Counted from the first letter of the stretch, positions 1 through 10,865 are shown. The stretch: DNA of 37,954 bases from Burkholderiaceae bacterium (GCA_947452625.1 CANGEC010000003.1:1-37954); one strand, 5' to 3'. Made by a program: numbers and translations. The notes: generated from the letters alone by a model not told the origin.

Positions 1-1
1 T

Positions 2-1228
2 CACATTACCCAAATTCCCCTTGCTGAAACACTGAACTCTCCTGCTTTTGGCTTTGGCTGGGATGCTTTTTGGAAGCTCTCCCAATCTCGTGATGTAGAT
101 GCGCAAATCGCAGCTAAGTGGCAGTTGAGTAATTTGCTCCTCAATCCGATCTACGCAGAAATGCAGACGCAAATTTCTGATTGGTTATTACAGCGTGCAC
201 TCTCAATTCCAATTGAGGGTCTTGTTAGCGCGGATTTTCATTCACTCCAAAAATTCGCAACGCAATGCCTAAAAGAAGTTGCAGCTAGCGATACGCAATA
301 CAGCAATGCCGCAAAAGAATTACTGATTCGCCTGCAGCCTAAAGATGAAACACTGTCTTTACTTTGGAACACTTGGCTTGAAGAAAAAAATCTTGATACC
401 CTTACTCAAGCAGCTGAACTAGGCCTGACTGTCGCCAAGCTAACGCTTGGATTGCAACTGGCTGATGGCAACTCGACCTCGACTAAATCGAATGCCTCTC
501 TAAAAAAAGCAGCTCATTGGTTAGAGCTCGCAGCAAAAGATGGTGATCGAGATGCTTGGTATGCTCTTGGAGAAATTTATCGTCGCCCACAATTTTCTGG
601 GTACAGTGCAGTTGAAAGTGATCGCTGCTTTGATCGGGCTGCTGACTTAGGCCATCCACAAGCGCAATTTAGAAAAGGCGCCAATCTGTGGCGTAAGCGC
701 GAGAAGATTGAAGAGAGTGTGCGTGGCCTACAAGCTTCTTACTGGGTTTGGCAAGCGCATCAACAAGGCGTACCCGAAGCCAAAGAGTTAATCAGCAAGA
801 TTTTAGAAAGTCGCCCCAACTCAAAAGAAAATGATTGGCATGACTTAGCCACGCTTGCGGATAAAGCACTCAGTCACCATGCTGAATACAAATTAGACCT
901 TGAGTGGATGTTGATGTGTCATCGCATCATCGTTGCCAATCAGTTTCATCTGAGTAAAGCCGAACTTCTATTGAGTGAGATTGGCCAACTGCAACGCGAA
1001 CATTGTGTGGCGGTAGATATTCGCTGGGAGCTACCCAAAATCCTACCGAGGTTGATTCAGATTGAAAGCATTAGCCAGCGACGCTCTTTGCTAGCAGCAG
1101 GCAAAGCCTTCGCAGGAGTTGAATCAGACACAGAAGGTAATTTACGTCAAAGACGCTATCGCTTTGACAGGGTAACAAACTGGCTTACCGAAACCTTTGC
1201 ACCCCAAATGGATGCTGAGACAACTTAA
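2..1228 (+). CDS. Sel1/TPR-like repeat protein, 5'-truncated by window edge
   Basis: The frame is open without a stop from base 2 through the listed TTG at 125. Sel1-like segments such as AAHWLELAAKDGDRDAWYALGEIYRR and CFDRAADLGHPQAQFRKG. Confidence 0.7.
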   Translation, partial: HITQIPLAETLNSPAFGFGWDAFWKLSQSRDVDAQIAAKWQLSNLLLNPIYAEMQTQISDWLLQRALSIPIEGLVSADFHSLQKFATQCLKEVAASDTQYSNAAKELLIRLQPKDETLSLLWNTWLEEKNLDTLTQAAELGLTVAKLTLGLQLADGNSTSTKSNASLKKAAHWLELAAKDGDRDAWYALGEIYRRPQFSGYSAVESDRCFDRAADLGHPQAQFRKGANLWRKREKIEESVRGLQASYWVWQAHQQGVPEAKELISKILESRPNSKENDWHDLATLADKALSHHAEYKLDLEWMLMCHRIIVANQFHLSKAELLLSEIGQLQREHCVAVDIRWELPKILPRLIQIESISQRRSLLAAGKAFAGVESDTEGNLRQRRYRFDRVTNWLTETFAPQMDAETT

Positions 1229-2019
1229 GTGCTAGTGGCTGTCTCGCCATCCTCTTGAGCTGGTTTGGGTACATAGAAACGTGCCACGATTAAACCCAAC
1301 TCATAGAGTAGTGTCATCGGTACCGCTAATAGCAACTGAGACAAAACATCTGGCGGGGTCACAATCGCTGAAATCACAAAGGCGCCCACAATCACATAGG
1401 GACGGATCTCTTTGAGCTTAGCCAAAGGCACCAAACCCATGCGCACCAGAACAACCACAACTACCGGCACCTCAAAAGTAATACCAAATGCTAAAAAGGT
1501 GGTCATGGCAAAACTCAAATAGTTATCAATGTCGGTCGACATCTCCGCGCCCAAGGGAGCGTTGTAACTGGCCATAAATTTGAAAACTGTTGGAAACACT
1601 AAGAAGTAAGCAAAAGCCATGCCAATGATAAAAAGGGAATAGCTACTCACCACCAGTGGCAGAATTAATTTTCTTTCGTGCAAGTACAAGCCCGGCGCAA
1701 TAAAAGCCCATAACTGATACATCACGACTGGCAGAGCAATCACAAAGGCAACCAGCATCGTGACCTTCATGGGCACAAAGAAAGAACCAGTCACATCAGT
1801 AACAATCATTTTTCCGCCAGCCGGCAAGGCACTTAAGAGTGGCTGCGCAAACAAATGAAAAATATCTGGCGCCCAATACACTAGCCCCACAAACACCACA
1901 ATGATGGCTAAACTGGCCTTAATCACACGATCTCGCAACTCAAAGAGATGTGAGAGAAAAGACTCTTGAAGACCCTCTGAGGAATCGCCTGAACTTGGAT
2001 CTGAAGTATGTTGAGTCAT
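1225..2019 (-). CDS. tatC: Sec-independent protein translocase subunit TatC
   Basis: Multi-TM protein with TatC motifs (SFLSHLFELRDRVIKA, FIAPGLYLHERK, ITPPDVLSQLLLAVPMTLLYE); adjacent to tatA and tatB. Confidence 0.97.
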   Translation of the reverse strand: MTQHTSDPSSGDSSEGLQESFLSHLFELRDRVIKASLAIIVVFVGLVYWAPDIFHLFAQPLLSALPAGGKMIVTDVTGSFFVPMKVTMLVAFVIALPVVMYQLWAFIAPGLYLHERKLILPLVVSSYSLFIIGMAFAYFLVFPTVFKFMASYNAPLGAEMSTDIDNYLSFAMTTFLAFGITFEVPVVVVVLVRMGLVPLAKLKEIRPYVIVGAFVISAIVTPPDVLSQLLLAVPMTLLYELGLIVARFYVPKPAQEDGETATST

Positions 2020-2093
2020 GAAAAAATTTTCTGGTATTCGTGCTTTGATATTGAAACGTTGGCTTTACTCAAGATGCCGCTTAGATTGCCATC

Positions 2094-2573
2094 TTACTTA
2101 GCGCCACTCGTATGATGAAAGCGCTTCATTCTGGCCGCGCCTGATTGCACGCGAGTTCGTATGCCAGCTGAACGCTTAAACCACACCGGACGAGCGGCGC
2201 GCCTCACACCCCAACTATTACGCCCCTGCCTTTTTGTCTTACGCAACACATCAGTCTCATCAAGCACCGGCTTTGTGAAATTACTGGCATACACATCAGC
2301 CTGATCACTCAGATTGCTACTAGCCTCTTGCACAGTAGCGTTGATACTGTTCTCAACTTCTTTTAAGGCAGCACTACTTTCCTCACGAAATTTTTTGAAC
2401 TCATCAATCTCCATTTGGCGATTGACTTCGGATTTAACCTCAGCCATATAACGCTGTGCACGCCCAAATAAATTGCCCGCCATGCGAGCCACTTTTGGCA
2501 AACGCTCCGGCCCAACTACTACGAGAGCGACGACTGCGATCAGTGCAAGCTTTGAAACTCCAAGATCAATCAT
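2094..2573 (-). CDS. tatB: Sec-independent protein translocase subunit TatB
   Basis: N-terminal MIDLGVSKLALIAVVALVVVGPERLPKVAR motif, located between tatA and tatC. Confidence 0.96.
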   Translation of the reverse strand: MIDLGVSKLALIAVVALVVVGPERLPKVARMAGNLFGRAQRYMAEVKSEVNRQMEIDEFKKFREESSAALKEVENSINATVQEASSNLSDQADVYASNFTKPVLDETDVLRKTKRQGRNSWGVRRAARPVWFKRSAGIRTRVQSGAARMKRFHHTSGAK

Positions 2574-2612
2574 AGGGACTTAAGCATCAATGCACTCAAT
2601 CGCATTGACTTC

Positions 2613-2834
2613 TTACTTCACGTCTTTAGCTTGAACATCTACTGTTTTTTCAGTAGTGGTCGTGGCACTTTGCTGAATTTGCTCTTTTGGCTCTTCAGAA
2701 GTTTTCATGCCATCTTTAAAACCTTTTACAGCTCCACCTAAGTCTTGGCCAATGTTGCGCAATTTCTTGGTACCAAATACCAACATCACGATCACCAAGA
2801 CAATTAACCAATGCCAAATACTGAATGAACCCAT
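2613..2834 (-). CDS. tatA: Sec-independent protein translocase subunit TatA
   Basis: [40 protein letters not shown] is a canonical TatA N-terminus. Confidence 0.97.
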   Translation of the reverse strand: MGSFSIWHWLIVLVIVMLVFGTKKLRNIGQDLGGAVKGFKDGMKTSEEPKEQIQQSATTTTEKTVDVQAKDVK

Positions 2835-2850
2835 GCTTCTTCTCCTTGGA

Positions 2851-3207
2851 TTATTTTTTCCAGGGCCGCGGACCGCCCATCACATGCAAATGCAAGTGAT
2901 AAACCTCCTGCCCTCCATCTGCACCATTGTTCACCATTAAACGAAAGCCGCCATCTTTTCCGGGACGGCAACCCTGCTCTTTGGCAAGACGCGGTGCTAA
3001 TTCCATCATTCTACCTAGCAATGACACATCCGTTATGTCAGCTGATTCCAACATGGGGATATGCCTTTTAGGAATCATTAAAAAATGGACCGGCGCCGCT
3101 GGGTTGATATCTTTAAATGCATAGATCTCTTCGTCTTCATAGACCTTATGCGAAGGAATTAAACCTTGAGAAATCTTGCAAAACAGGCAATTGGGATCGT
3201 GAATCAT
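2851..3207 (-). CDS. hinT: HIT family (HinT-like) nucleotide hydrolase
   Basis: CLFCKI start and HLHLHVMGG histidine triad. Confidence 0.93.
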   Translation of the reverse strand: MIHDPNCLFCKISQGLIPSHKVYEDEEIYAFKDINPAAPVHFLMIPKRHIPMLESADITDVSLLGRMMELAPRLAKEQGCRPGKDGGFRLMVNNGADGGQEVYHLHLHVMGGPRPWKK

Positions 3208-3221
3208 GCGCTTATCCTGGC

Positions 3222-3623
3222 TTACGCTTGACCGGCAGCTTTTCTGGCGGCCTTTTCTTCGATGCCCGAGGTACCCAAGCGCCTCTCAAGCTCGGCAATC
3301 ACATCTTCTGGACGTAAATTAAACTGAGACAAGGCAATCAAGCAATGAAACCATAGGTCTGCCACCTCTCCAACCAAGAGTTTTTGTTGCTCAGGGGCTA
3401 AGTTCGCCTGGCGAGCATCTTTTGCTGCCATCACGGTTTCTGTAGCCTCTTCGCCAATTTTCTTGAGAATGCCATCATCCCCTTTGGAAAACAGCAAAGC
3501 GGTATAGGACGTCTTCGGGTCAGCCTGCCCAGCCTTGAAAGCATCACGACGCTGATCAACCACATCAGCCAAATGGGCTAATGCGGAGTCGACATTACTA
3601 GGGGATTGAGTGTTATTTTCCAT
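3222..3623 (-). CDS. hisE: phosphoribosyl-ATP pyrophosphatase
   Basis: [15 protein letters not shown] and [13 protein letters not shown] motifs; his cluster context. Confidence 0.95.
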   Translation of the reverse strand: MENNTQSPSNVDSALAHLADVVDQRRDAFKAGQADPKTSYTALLFSKGDDGILKKIGEEATETVMAAKDARQANLAPEQQKLLVGEVADLWFHCLIALSQFNLRPEDVIAELERRLGTSGIEEKAARKAAGQA

Positions 3624-3642
3624 TTATCTTCTTTTGACAATA

Positions 3643-4038
3643 CTACTGCGTCCAATCTTCGACCTTTAAGGCTTTTACTCTTTTAAAGGCCTGGTCATTA
3701 CTCACGAGAATTGCACCCACTTGGGAAGCATGGGCTGCAATTTGCATATCCAGCAGCCCAAGAACCTCACCCCGAGTTTCTAATTGAGCTCGCAAATCCC
3801 CATAGCGCTCAGCCACATCACTATTCCAAGCCAATACATCAATTCTTTTCAATAACTCCTGCACCACTTTATGAAGATTCTTGGCCTGAGGCTTTTTTGC
3901 CAAGCCATAACGTAATTCTCCCTCTGAAATCACCGACAAGCAAAGTTGATCCATTGGCAGACTGGCAATTTTTCTACACACCGTGGGATTTTGCCTCAGC
4001 AAGAAACTCACCGTATTGGTATCCAACATGTACTTCAT
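3643..4038 (-). CDS. vapC: VapC family PIN-domain ribonuclease toxin
   Basis: [35 protein letters not shown] and LVSNDQAF carry the PIN acidic positions. I use the ATG at 4038 because the longer ORF to 4155 runs through vapB; this start gives an ATGA overlap with the vapB stop. Confidence 0.93.
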   Translation of the reverse strand: MKYMLDTNTVSFLLRQNPTVCRKIASLPMDQLCLSVISEGELRYGLAKKPQAKNLHKVVQELLKRIDVLAWNSDVAERYGDLRAQLETRGEVLGLLDMQIAAHASQVGAILVSNDQAFKRVKALKVEDWTQ

Positions 4039-4298
4039 AAATCGGCAATGCCTTCTAAGGGGTCGCGCTCTTGAGAGCCTTGATTGCGATCTTGTGGCGT
4101 TAAAAAGTGTGCCGGAACTTCTGCATTCTTTAGGGCCGAGAAGAAGCCGTCCCAACTTTCAGGTTTACGGGACAAGATTAGGTCGCCAGTAGCGGGATCT
4201 TGCCGAATAAAGACCTCTTTTTCTTGAAAACGAAATGCTGCCGGCAAACGAATTGCCTGACTCCGTCCATTCATGAAGATTTTTGCGGTCTGACTCAT
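4035..4298 (-). CDS. vapB: VapB family (AbrB/SpoVT-type) antitoxin
   Basis: [22 protein letters not shown]-terminal DNA-binding motif; precedes and overlaps vapC by 4 nt; AAGGAG upstream of the ATG. Confidence 0.92.
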   Translation of the reverse strand: MSQTAKIFMNGRSQAIRLPAAFRFQEKEVFIRQDPATGDLILSRKPESWDGFFSALKNAEVPAHFLTPQDRNQGSQERDPLEGIADL

Positions 4299-4311
4299 TA
4301 TACGAACTCCT

Positions 4312-4335
4312 TGGTATATATCAAAGTATATACCA
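4312..4335 (-). promoter_or_regulatory. Probable VapBC operator/promoter palindrome
   Basis: TGGTATATA-TCAAAG-TATATACCA: a perfect 9-bp inverted repeat with 6-nt spacer just upstream of the vapB start codon. Confidence 0.7.
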
Positions 4336-4392
4336 TCATAGATAGTCCTGCTTCTTATTTCAAGAGCTAAAAGAGGGATAACGCGTCAGAAA

Positions 4393-4809
4393 TTACTGTT
4401 TTTTAGCGCTGGATTCATCTACCCAAGTCGCGTTCTTGGCATCCCATTGCTGGAAAAAGCAGCTGTGTTCACCCGTATGGCAGGCAATGCTATCTTTTTG
4501 CTCAACCAGTAACAAAATCGTATCGCCATCGCAATCCAAACGTACTTCCCGTACTTTTTGCGTATGGCCAGATTCTTCACCCTTATGCCAAAGCTTTTGG
4601 CGAGAACGCGTCCAGTAAATCGCCTCCCCCAAGCGCAATGTTGCCAGCAGGGCATCACGGTTCATCCAAGCCATCATTAAAACGTCGCCACTACCGACCT
4701 CTTGAGCAATTACTGGAACTAGGCCCTGCTCGTTCCAAGTGACTGCATCAAGCCAAGCGCCTGCCTGCAAATCACTCATCGGGGTGAAGGTACTTTTAGA
4801 TGAACTCAT
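4393..4809 (-). CDS. hisI: phosphoribosyl-AMP cyclohydrolase
   Basis: [44 protein letters not shown] and [10 protein letters not shown] motifs. Confidence 0.97.
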   Translation of the reverse strand: MSSSKSTFTPMSDLQAGAWLDAVTWNEQGLVPVIAQEVGSGDVLMMAWMNRDALLATLRLGEAIYWTRSRQKLWHKGEESGHTQKVREVRLDCDGDTILLLVEQKDSIACHTGEHSCFFQQWDAKNATWVDESSAKKQ

Positions 4810-4844
4810 AGATAAACTTTACAGCGATTACTCTTTGTCTGTAA

Positions 4845-5603
4845 TTAAATCCGCACCGGGATGCCTTGGGCGGCCATATATTCTTTTGCCTGGCCAACTG
4901 TAAATTCACCATAGTGAAAAATACTAGCCGCCAAAACAGCATCGGCATGCCCTTTGGTAATGCCATCGACCAAATGCTGCAGATTACCCACGCCCCCAGA
5001 GGCAATCACCGGAATGCTCACGGCATCGCTCACGGCAGCGGTCAAGGCCAAATCGAAACCATCTTTACTGCCATCGCGATTCATGCTGGTGAGCAAAATC
5101 TCGCCAGCACCTCTTTTAGCCACTTCACCTGCCCACGCCACTACATCCATACCTGTCGCAGTTCTACCGCCATGGGTAAATACCTCCCACTTGCCTGGAG
5201 CAGTTTGTTTAGCGTCAATTGCCACCACAATGCATTGCGAACCATAGTACGCCGCCGCATCTGACACTAAATCTGGATTGGCTACTGCGGAAGAGTTCAT
5301 GCTGACTTTGTCAGCGCCGGCATTAAGTAAGCGCCGCACATCTGCCACGGCACGCACTCCGCCACCGACAGTCAATGGAATGAATACTTGAGCCGCAACA
5401 TCTTCAATGATGTGCAAAATCAAATCGCGTCCATCGGAGGTTGCGGTGATATCTAAGAAAGTGAGCTCATCAGCACCTTGAGTGTCATAGCGACGCGCAA
5501 TCTCTACTGGATCGCCGGCATCACGCAAACCCACAAAATTTACGCCTTTGACAACTCGACCTGCTGTGACGTCAAGACAGGGAATGATTCGTTTAGTCAG
5601 CAC
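4845..5603 (-). CDS. hisF: imidazole glycerol phosphate synthase subunit HisF
   Basis: [31 protein letters not shown] and [10 protein letters not shown] motifs. Confidence 0.98.
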   Translation of the reverse strand: MLTKRIIPCLDVTAGRVVKGVNFVGLRDAGDPVEIARRYDTQGADELTFLDITATSDGRDLILHIIEDVAAQVFIPLTVGGGVRAVADVRRLLNAGADKVSMNSSAVANPDLVSDAAAYYGSQCIVVAIDAKQTAPGKWEVFTHGGRTATGMDVVAWAGEVAKRGAGEILLTSMNRDGSKDGFDLALTAAVSDAVSIPVIASGGVGNLQHLVDGITKGHADAVLAASIFHYGEFTVGQAKEYMAAQGIPVRI

Positions 5604-5614
5604 TAATGAGCACG

Positions 5615-6376
5615 CTAGATAATTTTTTTAGAAAACTTCAGCGTTAACTCATCAGCATATTTTTGAGCTTTAGCAAGATCAAGATCACCAGAGTAAATGG
5701 AGCGGCCAGCAATAACACCCATAATGCCCTCTTCCTCCACCGCACACAAAGATTCAATATCTTGATTATTGGATAAGCCGCCGCTAGCAATGATCGGAAT
5801 GCGCACTGCCTGAGCCAATTTCACAGTAGCATCGACATTGACACCTTTGAGCATGCCATCGCGCCCAATATCGGTATAGATGATGGCCTCAACACCATAG
5901 TCTTCAAATTTCTTGGCAAGGTCGATCACTTCATGACCAGTAATCTTGCTCCAACCATCGGTTGCAACCTTACCATCGCGCGCATCTAAACCTACCATGA
6001 TGTGACCCGGAAAAGCGACGCAAGCATCCTGCACAAAACCAGGGCTTTTAACAGCTGCGGTGCCAATGATCACGGTACTAATGCCGTCATCAAGCAGTCG
6101 TTCAATGGTTTCCAGATCACGAATGCCGCCACCCAACTGCACCGGAATGTCATCACCGACTGCTTTGAGAATTGATTTAATCGCAGATTCGTTTTTTAAC
6201 TTTCCTGCGAACGCGCCATTTAGATCGACCAGATGTAAGCGACGCGCCCCTTTACTAATCCAATGACCGGCCATCGCGCCAGGGTCATCGGAAAATACCG
6301 TAGCCTTGTCCATATCACCCTGTTCGAGTCGAACACAGTGGCCATCTTTAAGATCTATTGCGGGAATCAGCAGCAT
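5615..6376 (-). CDS. hisA: ProFAR isomerase (1-(5-phosphoribosyl)-5-[(5-phosphoribosylamino)methylideneamino]imidazole-4-carboxamide isomerase)
   Basis: [32 protein letters not shown] and [10 protein letters not shown] motifs. Confidence 0.98.
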   Translation of the reverse strand: MLLIPAIDLKDGHCVRLEQGDMDKATVFSDDPGAMAGHWISKGARRLHLVDLNGAFAGKLKNESAIKSILKAVGDDIPVQLGGGIRDLETIERLLDDGISTVIIGTAAVKSPGFVQDACVAFPGHIMVGLDARDGKVATDGWSKITGHEVIDLAKKFEDYGVEAIIYTDIGRDGMLKGVNVDATVKLAQAVRIPIIASGGLSNNQDIESLCAVEEEGIMGVIAGRSIYSGDLDLAKAQKYADELTLKFSKKII

Positions 6377-6388
6377 GTCGAAAAAGTA

Positions 6389-7051
6389 TTAAGGTTTCCA
6401 AGAAACAAAATTTTGATAAAGCTTTAATCCGTATTCTGCACTTTTTTCTGGATGAAATTGGGTTGCAAAAATATTATCTCGCGCCACGGCAGAAGTAAAC
6501 CAATCACCATATTCAGTTGAGCCGGCAATATCTTCAGCGCGCTGTGCTGCCACATAATAACTATGCACAAAGTAGAAACTCGTCAAATCGGGAATTCCGA
6601 CCCAAATTGGATGCTCTACATCCTGTCGCACTTGATTCCAGCCCATGTGGGGCACTTTATAAGCAGAGCCATCGGGCTGTTTTTTTCCAGCGAGCTCAAA
6701 ATGCCGCACTTCTCCTGGAATCAATCCCAAGCAGGGAGTCCATTGCCCACTGTCACTTGCCCTAACCTCGGCACTACGATCAAAAAGCATCTGTTCACCA
6801 ACACACACCCCTAATAGGGGTTTATTTTTTGCAGCAGTCAAAAGAGCCTCTAACAAACCCGACTCTTCTAAATGCTTCATGCAGTCCGGCATAGCCCCTT
6901 GGCCAGGCAAAACCACTCGATCCGCTTTAGCAATTTCTTCAGGCTGACGGGCAATCAGCACATTGTCCAATGGCGCCACATGATGAAACGCCTGAAATAC
7001 GGAACGGAGATTTCCCATTCCGTAATCAACGATAGCGATAGTTTGCGCCAA
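6389..7051 (-). CDS. hisH: imidazole glycerol phosphate synthase glutaminase subunit HisH
   Basis: [24 protein letters not shown] nucleophile region, FVHSYY and ATQFHPEKS. Confidence 0.97.
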   Translation of the reverse strand: MAQTIAIVDYGMGNLRSVFQAFHHVAPLDNVLIARQPEEIAKADRVVLPGQGAMPDCMKHLEESGLLEALLTAAKNKPLLGVCVGEQMLFDRSAEVRASDSGQWTPCLGLIPGEVRHFELAGKKQPDGSAYKVPHMGWNQVRQDVEHPIWVGIPDLTSFYFVHSYYVAAQRAEDIAGSTEYGDWFTSAVARDNIFATQFHPEKSAEYGLKLYQNFVSWKP

Positions 7052-7097
7052 CTTTTAACCTGTCTTTATTTTTTACCAAGCAAGCAAAGTCTGCGTA

Positions 7098-7685
7098 TTA
7101 CAGGCTGCCTTTAGTTGAAGGTACAACTCCAGAGGCACGAGGATCCAAGGTCAAGGCCATACGCAGCGCGCGGCCAAAAGCCTTAAATACCGTCTCAATC
7201 TGATGGTGGGCATTAATTCCCCGTAAATTATCGATATGCAAAGTCACTCCGGCGTGATTCACGAAACCACGGAAGAACTCAATACTTAGATCAACGTCAA
7301 AATCGCCCACCCGCGCCCGTGTAAAAGGCACATTAAATTCCAAACCAGGGCGCCCAGAAAAGTCGATCACTACCCGGGACAAGGTTTCATCCAAAGGAAC
7401 ATAAGAGTGACCATAACGGGTGATGCCCGCTTTATCACCCACGGCCTTGGCGAATGCTTGACCTAGCGTAATGCCAACATCTTCCACAGTGTGGTGATCG
7501 TCAATATGGGTATCCCCTTGCGCACTGACCTTAAGGTCAATCATGCCGTGACGCGCGATCTGGTCGAGCATATGATCCAGAAAAGGCACTCCGGAGGCTA
7601 ATTCAGCCTTACCAGTGCCATCTAAATTGATCGCAATTTGAATTTTGGTTTCCGAAGTGTTTCGGATAACGTCGGCTTGCCGCAT
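7098..7685 (-). CDS. hisB: imidazoleglycerol-phosphate dehydratase (monofunctional)
   Basis: [39 protein letters not shown] and NAHHQIE motifs. MRQADV at 7685 looks like the better start; the ORF track extends to 7727. Confidence 0.96.
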   Translation of the reverse strand: MRQADVIRNTSETKIQIAINLDGTGKAELASGVPFLDHMLDQIARHGMIDLKVSAQGDTHIDDHHTVEDVGITLGQAFAKAVGDKAGITRYGHSYVPLDETLSRVVIDFSGRPGLEFNVPFTRARVGDFDVDLSIEFFRGFVNHAGVTLHIDNLRGINAHHQIETVFKAFGRALRMALTLDPRASGVVPSTKGSL

Positions 7686-7800
7686 GCTTCGTTGCGCCGC
7701 GAGGCGAAGTGTTGATTGAAGCCCCATAATATCATTGCCGGTACAAATGTAAGTACTGGATTTAATTCATTTTCCTGTCATTTTTTGAGCCGAGCACCCC

Positions 7801-8874
7801 ATGAGCCGTTTTTGGAGCCCTGTTGTACAGACCCTAACCCCCTATGTTCCCGGGGAACAACCGCAAATGCAGCGACTAGTAAAGCTCAACACCAATGAGA
7901 GCCCCTACGGTCCCTCCCCGAAAGCACTCATAGCGATTGCCGAGCAAACCAATGCAGATTTGCGTCTTTATCCCGACCCAGAGGGTTCTGCTTTAAAAAA
8001 AGCAATTGCGAAGTTGCACGGCCTGAATACCAATCAGGTTTTTTTAGGAAATGGCTCGGATGAAGTCCTAGCCCACGTCTTTCTGGGGCTGCTTAAACAC
8101 CAAGAGCCAGTGCTCTTTCCGGACATTACCTATAGCTTTTATCCGGTCTACTGCAAACTCTTCGGCATTGAATTTAAGTCTATTCCACTTGGATCAGAAT
8201 TTGAGATTGAACCCAACGACTACCAATCACCGAATGGCGGCATTATCTTTCCTAATCCCAACGCGCCCACCGGTAGAGCAATACCCCGCACCCAGATTGA
8301 AGCGCTCATAGCTAAAAACCAAGATTCCGTTGTAGTGATCGATGAAGCTTATGTCGATTACGGCACTGAATCTTGCATTCCGCTACTACGAGGTGATGGC
8401 TGCCCAAAAAATCTCCTAGTAGTGCACACACTCTCCAAGTCGCGCGCGCTCGCTGGCTTACGAGTTGGTTTCGCTGTCGGTCACCCAGATCTCATTGCAG
8501 GTTTAGAGCGTGTCAAAAACAGTTTTAACTCTTATCCATTAGGGCGTCTTGCACAAGCCGGCGCAATTGCTGCGATCGAGGATCAAGCCTATCTTGAGGA
8601 AACTTGTGCAAAAGTGATCAACACACGCCAGCATCTAGTTGATGAACTCAAGAACCTCGGCTTTAACACCCTGCCCTCAAGTGCCAACTTTATTTTCACG
8701 CGGCACCCAACACATTCCGGCACCAGCCTTTACCAAGCATTGCGTGAGCGGGGCATTATCGTGCGCCATTTCAAATCACCGCGGATTGAAGAGTTTTTAC
8801 GCATCACTATTGGTACGAACGAGCAAGGCCATGAGCTGCTTGCTGCCCTAACAGAAATCGTCTCTAAGGCTTAA
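7801..8874 (+). CDS. hisC: histidinol-phosphate aminotransferase, opposite strand to the rest of the his cluster
   Basis: [46 protein letters not shown] and [19 protein letters not shown] (PLP lysine) motifs. Confidence 0.96.
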   Translation: MSRFWSPVVQTLTPYVPGEQPQMQRLVKLNTNESPYGPSPKALIAIAEQTNADLRLYPDPEGSALKKAIAKLHGLNTNQVFLGNGSDEVLAHVFLGLLKHQEPVLFPDITYSFYPVYCKLFGIEFKSIPLGSEFEIEPNDYQSPNGGIIFPNPNAPTGRAIPRTQIEALIAKNQDSVVVIDEAYVDYGTESCIPLLRGDGCPKNLLVVHTLSKSRALAGLRVGFAVGHPDLIAGLERVKNSFNSYPLGRLAQAGAIAAIEDQAYLEETCAKVINTRQHLVDELKNLGFNTLPSSANFIFTRHPTHSGTSLYQALRERGIIVRHFKSPRIEEFLRITIGTNEQGHELLAALTEIVSKA

Positions 8875-10199
8875 TGATTTTTGAGTCGCATCTCAGCTGC
8901 GCGCGCATGCGCTTGCAAGCCTTCACCATGGGCTAAGGTGCTCGCTACAGCACCAAGTGTTTGAGCACCAGCCTCACTCACCTCAATCATGCTAGAGCGC
9001 TTAATAAAATCATAGACACCCAGTGGTGATGAGAAGCGTGCAGTACGTGCAGTCGGTAAAACATGGTTAGGGCCAGCACAGTAATCGCCCAAGGCCTCGC
9101 TGGTATAGTTCCCCATAAAAATTGCACCTGCATGACGAATTTTCTCAGCCCACTGACGAGGATTGGCAGCGCAAATCTCTAAATGCTCAGCAGCGATCGC
9201 ATTGGCAATCTCGCATGCCTGCGTCATATCTTTTACCTGAATCAATAATGCCCGTTGCGTTAAAGAAGTTTCAATCACTTTCTTACGTGGCATTTCTGGC
9301 AAGAGTTTATTGATACTCGCTTGCACTTGCTCAATAAAGTTCGCATCAGGACACAGCAAAATCGATTGTGCCAACTCATCATGCTCGGCCTGTGAGAACA
9401 GATCCATGGCAACCCAATCAGGGTGAGTAGAGCCATCACACAAGACCAAAATTTCAGATGGGCCTGCAATCATGTCGATACCAACAATACCGAAAACCCT
9501 TCTCTTCGCGGCAGCAACATAAGCATTGCCAGGACCAACAATCTTGTCGACAGCGGGAACCGTCTTTGTGCCATAAGCTAAGGCGCCGACAGCTTGGGCG
9601 CCACCAATAGTAAACACACGATCCACTCCTGATAAATAGGCTGCTGCCAAGACCAGGGGATTGCGTGCACCATCCGGAGTAGGCACGACCATCACCACCT
9701 CACCAACACCAGCAACTTTTGCAGGAATTGCATTCATCAAAACAGAAGAGGGGTATGCGGCTTTACCGCCAGGCACGTAAATACCGACGCGATCGAGGGC
9801 CGTTACCTTTTGACCCAAACGGGTGCCATCTGCCTCTTCGTACTCCCAAGAATGACAACCCGCCTCTAACTTCTGCTTCTCATGGTAAGCACGCACTCTC
9901 TGCGCGGCGATATCCAGAGCGCTTCTTTGCTCATCAGACAAACCACGATAAGCGTGCTCGAGTTCTTGCTGCGAAATTTCTAATTGAGCAACACTCGCAA
10001 CATTTAAACGATCAAATTGTTTTGTAAAAGCGAGCACTGCTTCATCACCTTTAGCTTTTACTTCAGCCAAAATCTTCACCACTGCTGCATCAATCGCCGC
10101 ATCATCGGCCAGCGGCAAAGAAAGACTAGATAACAGTGTTTCAGTAAATTGTGCGTCTTGACTATTAAGACGCTTGACCTTGATTTCTACTGAGGACAT
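8871..10199 (-). CDS. hisD: histidinol dehydrogenase
   Basis: [54 protein letters not shown] and LPTARTARF motifs. Confidence 0.98.
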   Translation of the reverse strand: MSSVEIKVKRLNSQDAQFTETLLSSLSLPLADDAAIDAAVVKILAEVKAKGDEAVLAFTKQFDRLNVASVAQLEISQQELEHAYRGLSDEQRSALDIAAQRVRAYHEKQKLEAGCHSWEYEEADGTRLGQKVTALDRVGIYVPGGKAAYPSSVLMNAIPAKVAGVGEVVMVVPTPDGARNPLVLAAAYLSGVDRVFTIGGAQAVGALAYGTKTVPAVDKIVGPGNAYVAAAKRRVFGIVGIDMIAGPSEILVLCDGSTHPDWVAMDLFSQAEHDELAQSILLCPDANFIEQVQASINKLLPEMPRKKVIETSLTQRALLIQVKDMTQACEIANAIAAEHLEICAANPRQWAEKIRHAGAIFMGNYTSEALGDYCAGPNHVLPTARTARFSSPLGVYDFIKRSSMIEVSEAGAQTLGAVASTLAHGEGLQAHARAAEMRLKNH

Positions 10200-10218
10200 G
10201 TTGTCAGCGATCTTCAGC

Positions 10219-10845
10219 TTATTTCAACTGTTCAAAGAAGGGCTGTAGTTGAGCACGCTTACGCTTATACGAAGCCTGATTCACAACCAAACGAGCGCTA
10301 ATATCGGCAATCGGTTCCACCTCTACCAAGCCATTCGCGCGCAAGGTATTACCGGTTGAAACCAAATCAACAATAGCATCTGCCAAACCGACCAATGGTG
10401 CTAACTCCATCGAGCCATACAACTGAATCGTATCGATGTGAACACCCTTATTGGCAAAGTGTTCACGTGCACAATTTACATACTTGGTGGCCACTTTTAA
10501 ACGCGAACCTTGTTTTACAGCAGCCGCGTAATCAAACCCTTCGCGCACCGCTACTGACATTCTGCATTTAGCAATATCTAAGTCAAATGGCACATAAAGA
10601 CCATCAGTGCCTTTTTCCATCAAGACATCCAAGCCTGCCACACCAAAATCGGCACCACCAAATTGAACGTAAGTAGGCACATCAGAAGCGCGCACAATAA
10701 TCAACCGCACATCCGGGTTGGATGTCTCAATAATGAGTTTGCGGGATTTCTCGGGATCTTCCAGCGGCCTAATACCAACCTTAGACAAGATCTCCGCAGT
10801 TTCTTCGAAAATACGCCCTTTGGAGAGGGCTAGAGTCAATTTCAT
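10219..10845 (-). CDS. hisG: ATP phosphoribosyltransferase catalytic subunit (short form)
   Basis: [27 protein letters not shown] and [19 protein letters not shown]; 208 aa, no C-terminal regulatory domain. Confidence 0.97.
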   Translation of the reverse strand: MKLTLALSKGRIFEETAEILSKVGIRPLEDPEKSRKLIIETSNPDVRLIIVRASDVPTYVQFGGADFGVAGLDVLMEKGTDGLYVPFDLDIAKCRMSVAVREGFDYAAAVKQGSRLKVATKYVNCAREHFANKGVHIDTIQLYGSMELAPLVGLADAIVDLVSTGNTLRANGLVEVEPIADISARLVVNQASYKRKRAQLQPFFEQLK

Positions 10846-10865
10846 GGACTAATTATCCACTAGGC

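Noticed and set aside
2094-2250. Strongly basic C-terminal tail of TatB (RR/KR-rich)
   Set aside because: From memory, similar basic tails occur in other Burkholderiales TatB proteins, so probably lineage-typical.
4039-4155. 39-aa N-terminal extension of vapC in the ORF track
   Set aside because: Overlaps vapB in another frame; PIN domain starts at MKYMLDTN (4038).
4866-5264. Plus-strand ORFs of 132 and 97 aa antisense to hisF
   Set aside because: Overlap a canonical hisF; no family resemblance.
7687-7709. Inverted repeat CTTCG...CGAAG near the hisB start
   Set aside because: Only 5-bp arms, and within or next to the hisB coding start; weak evidence for a regulatory structure.
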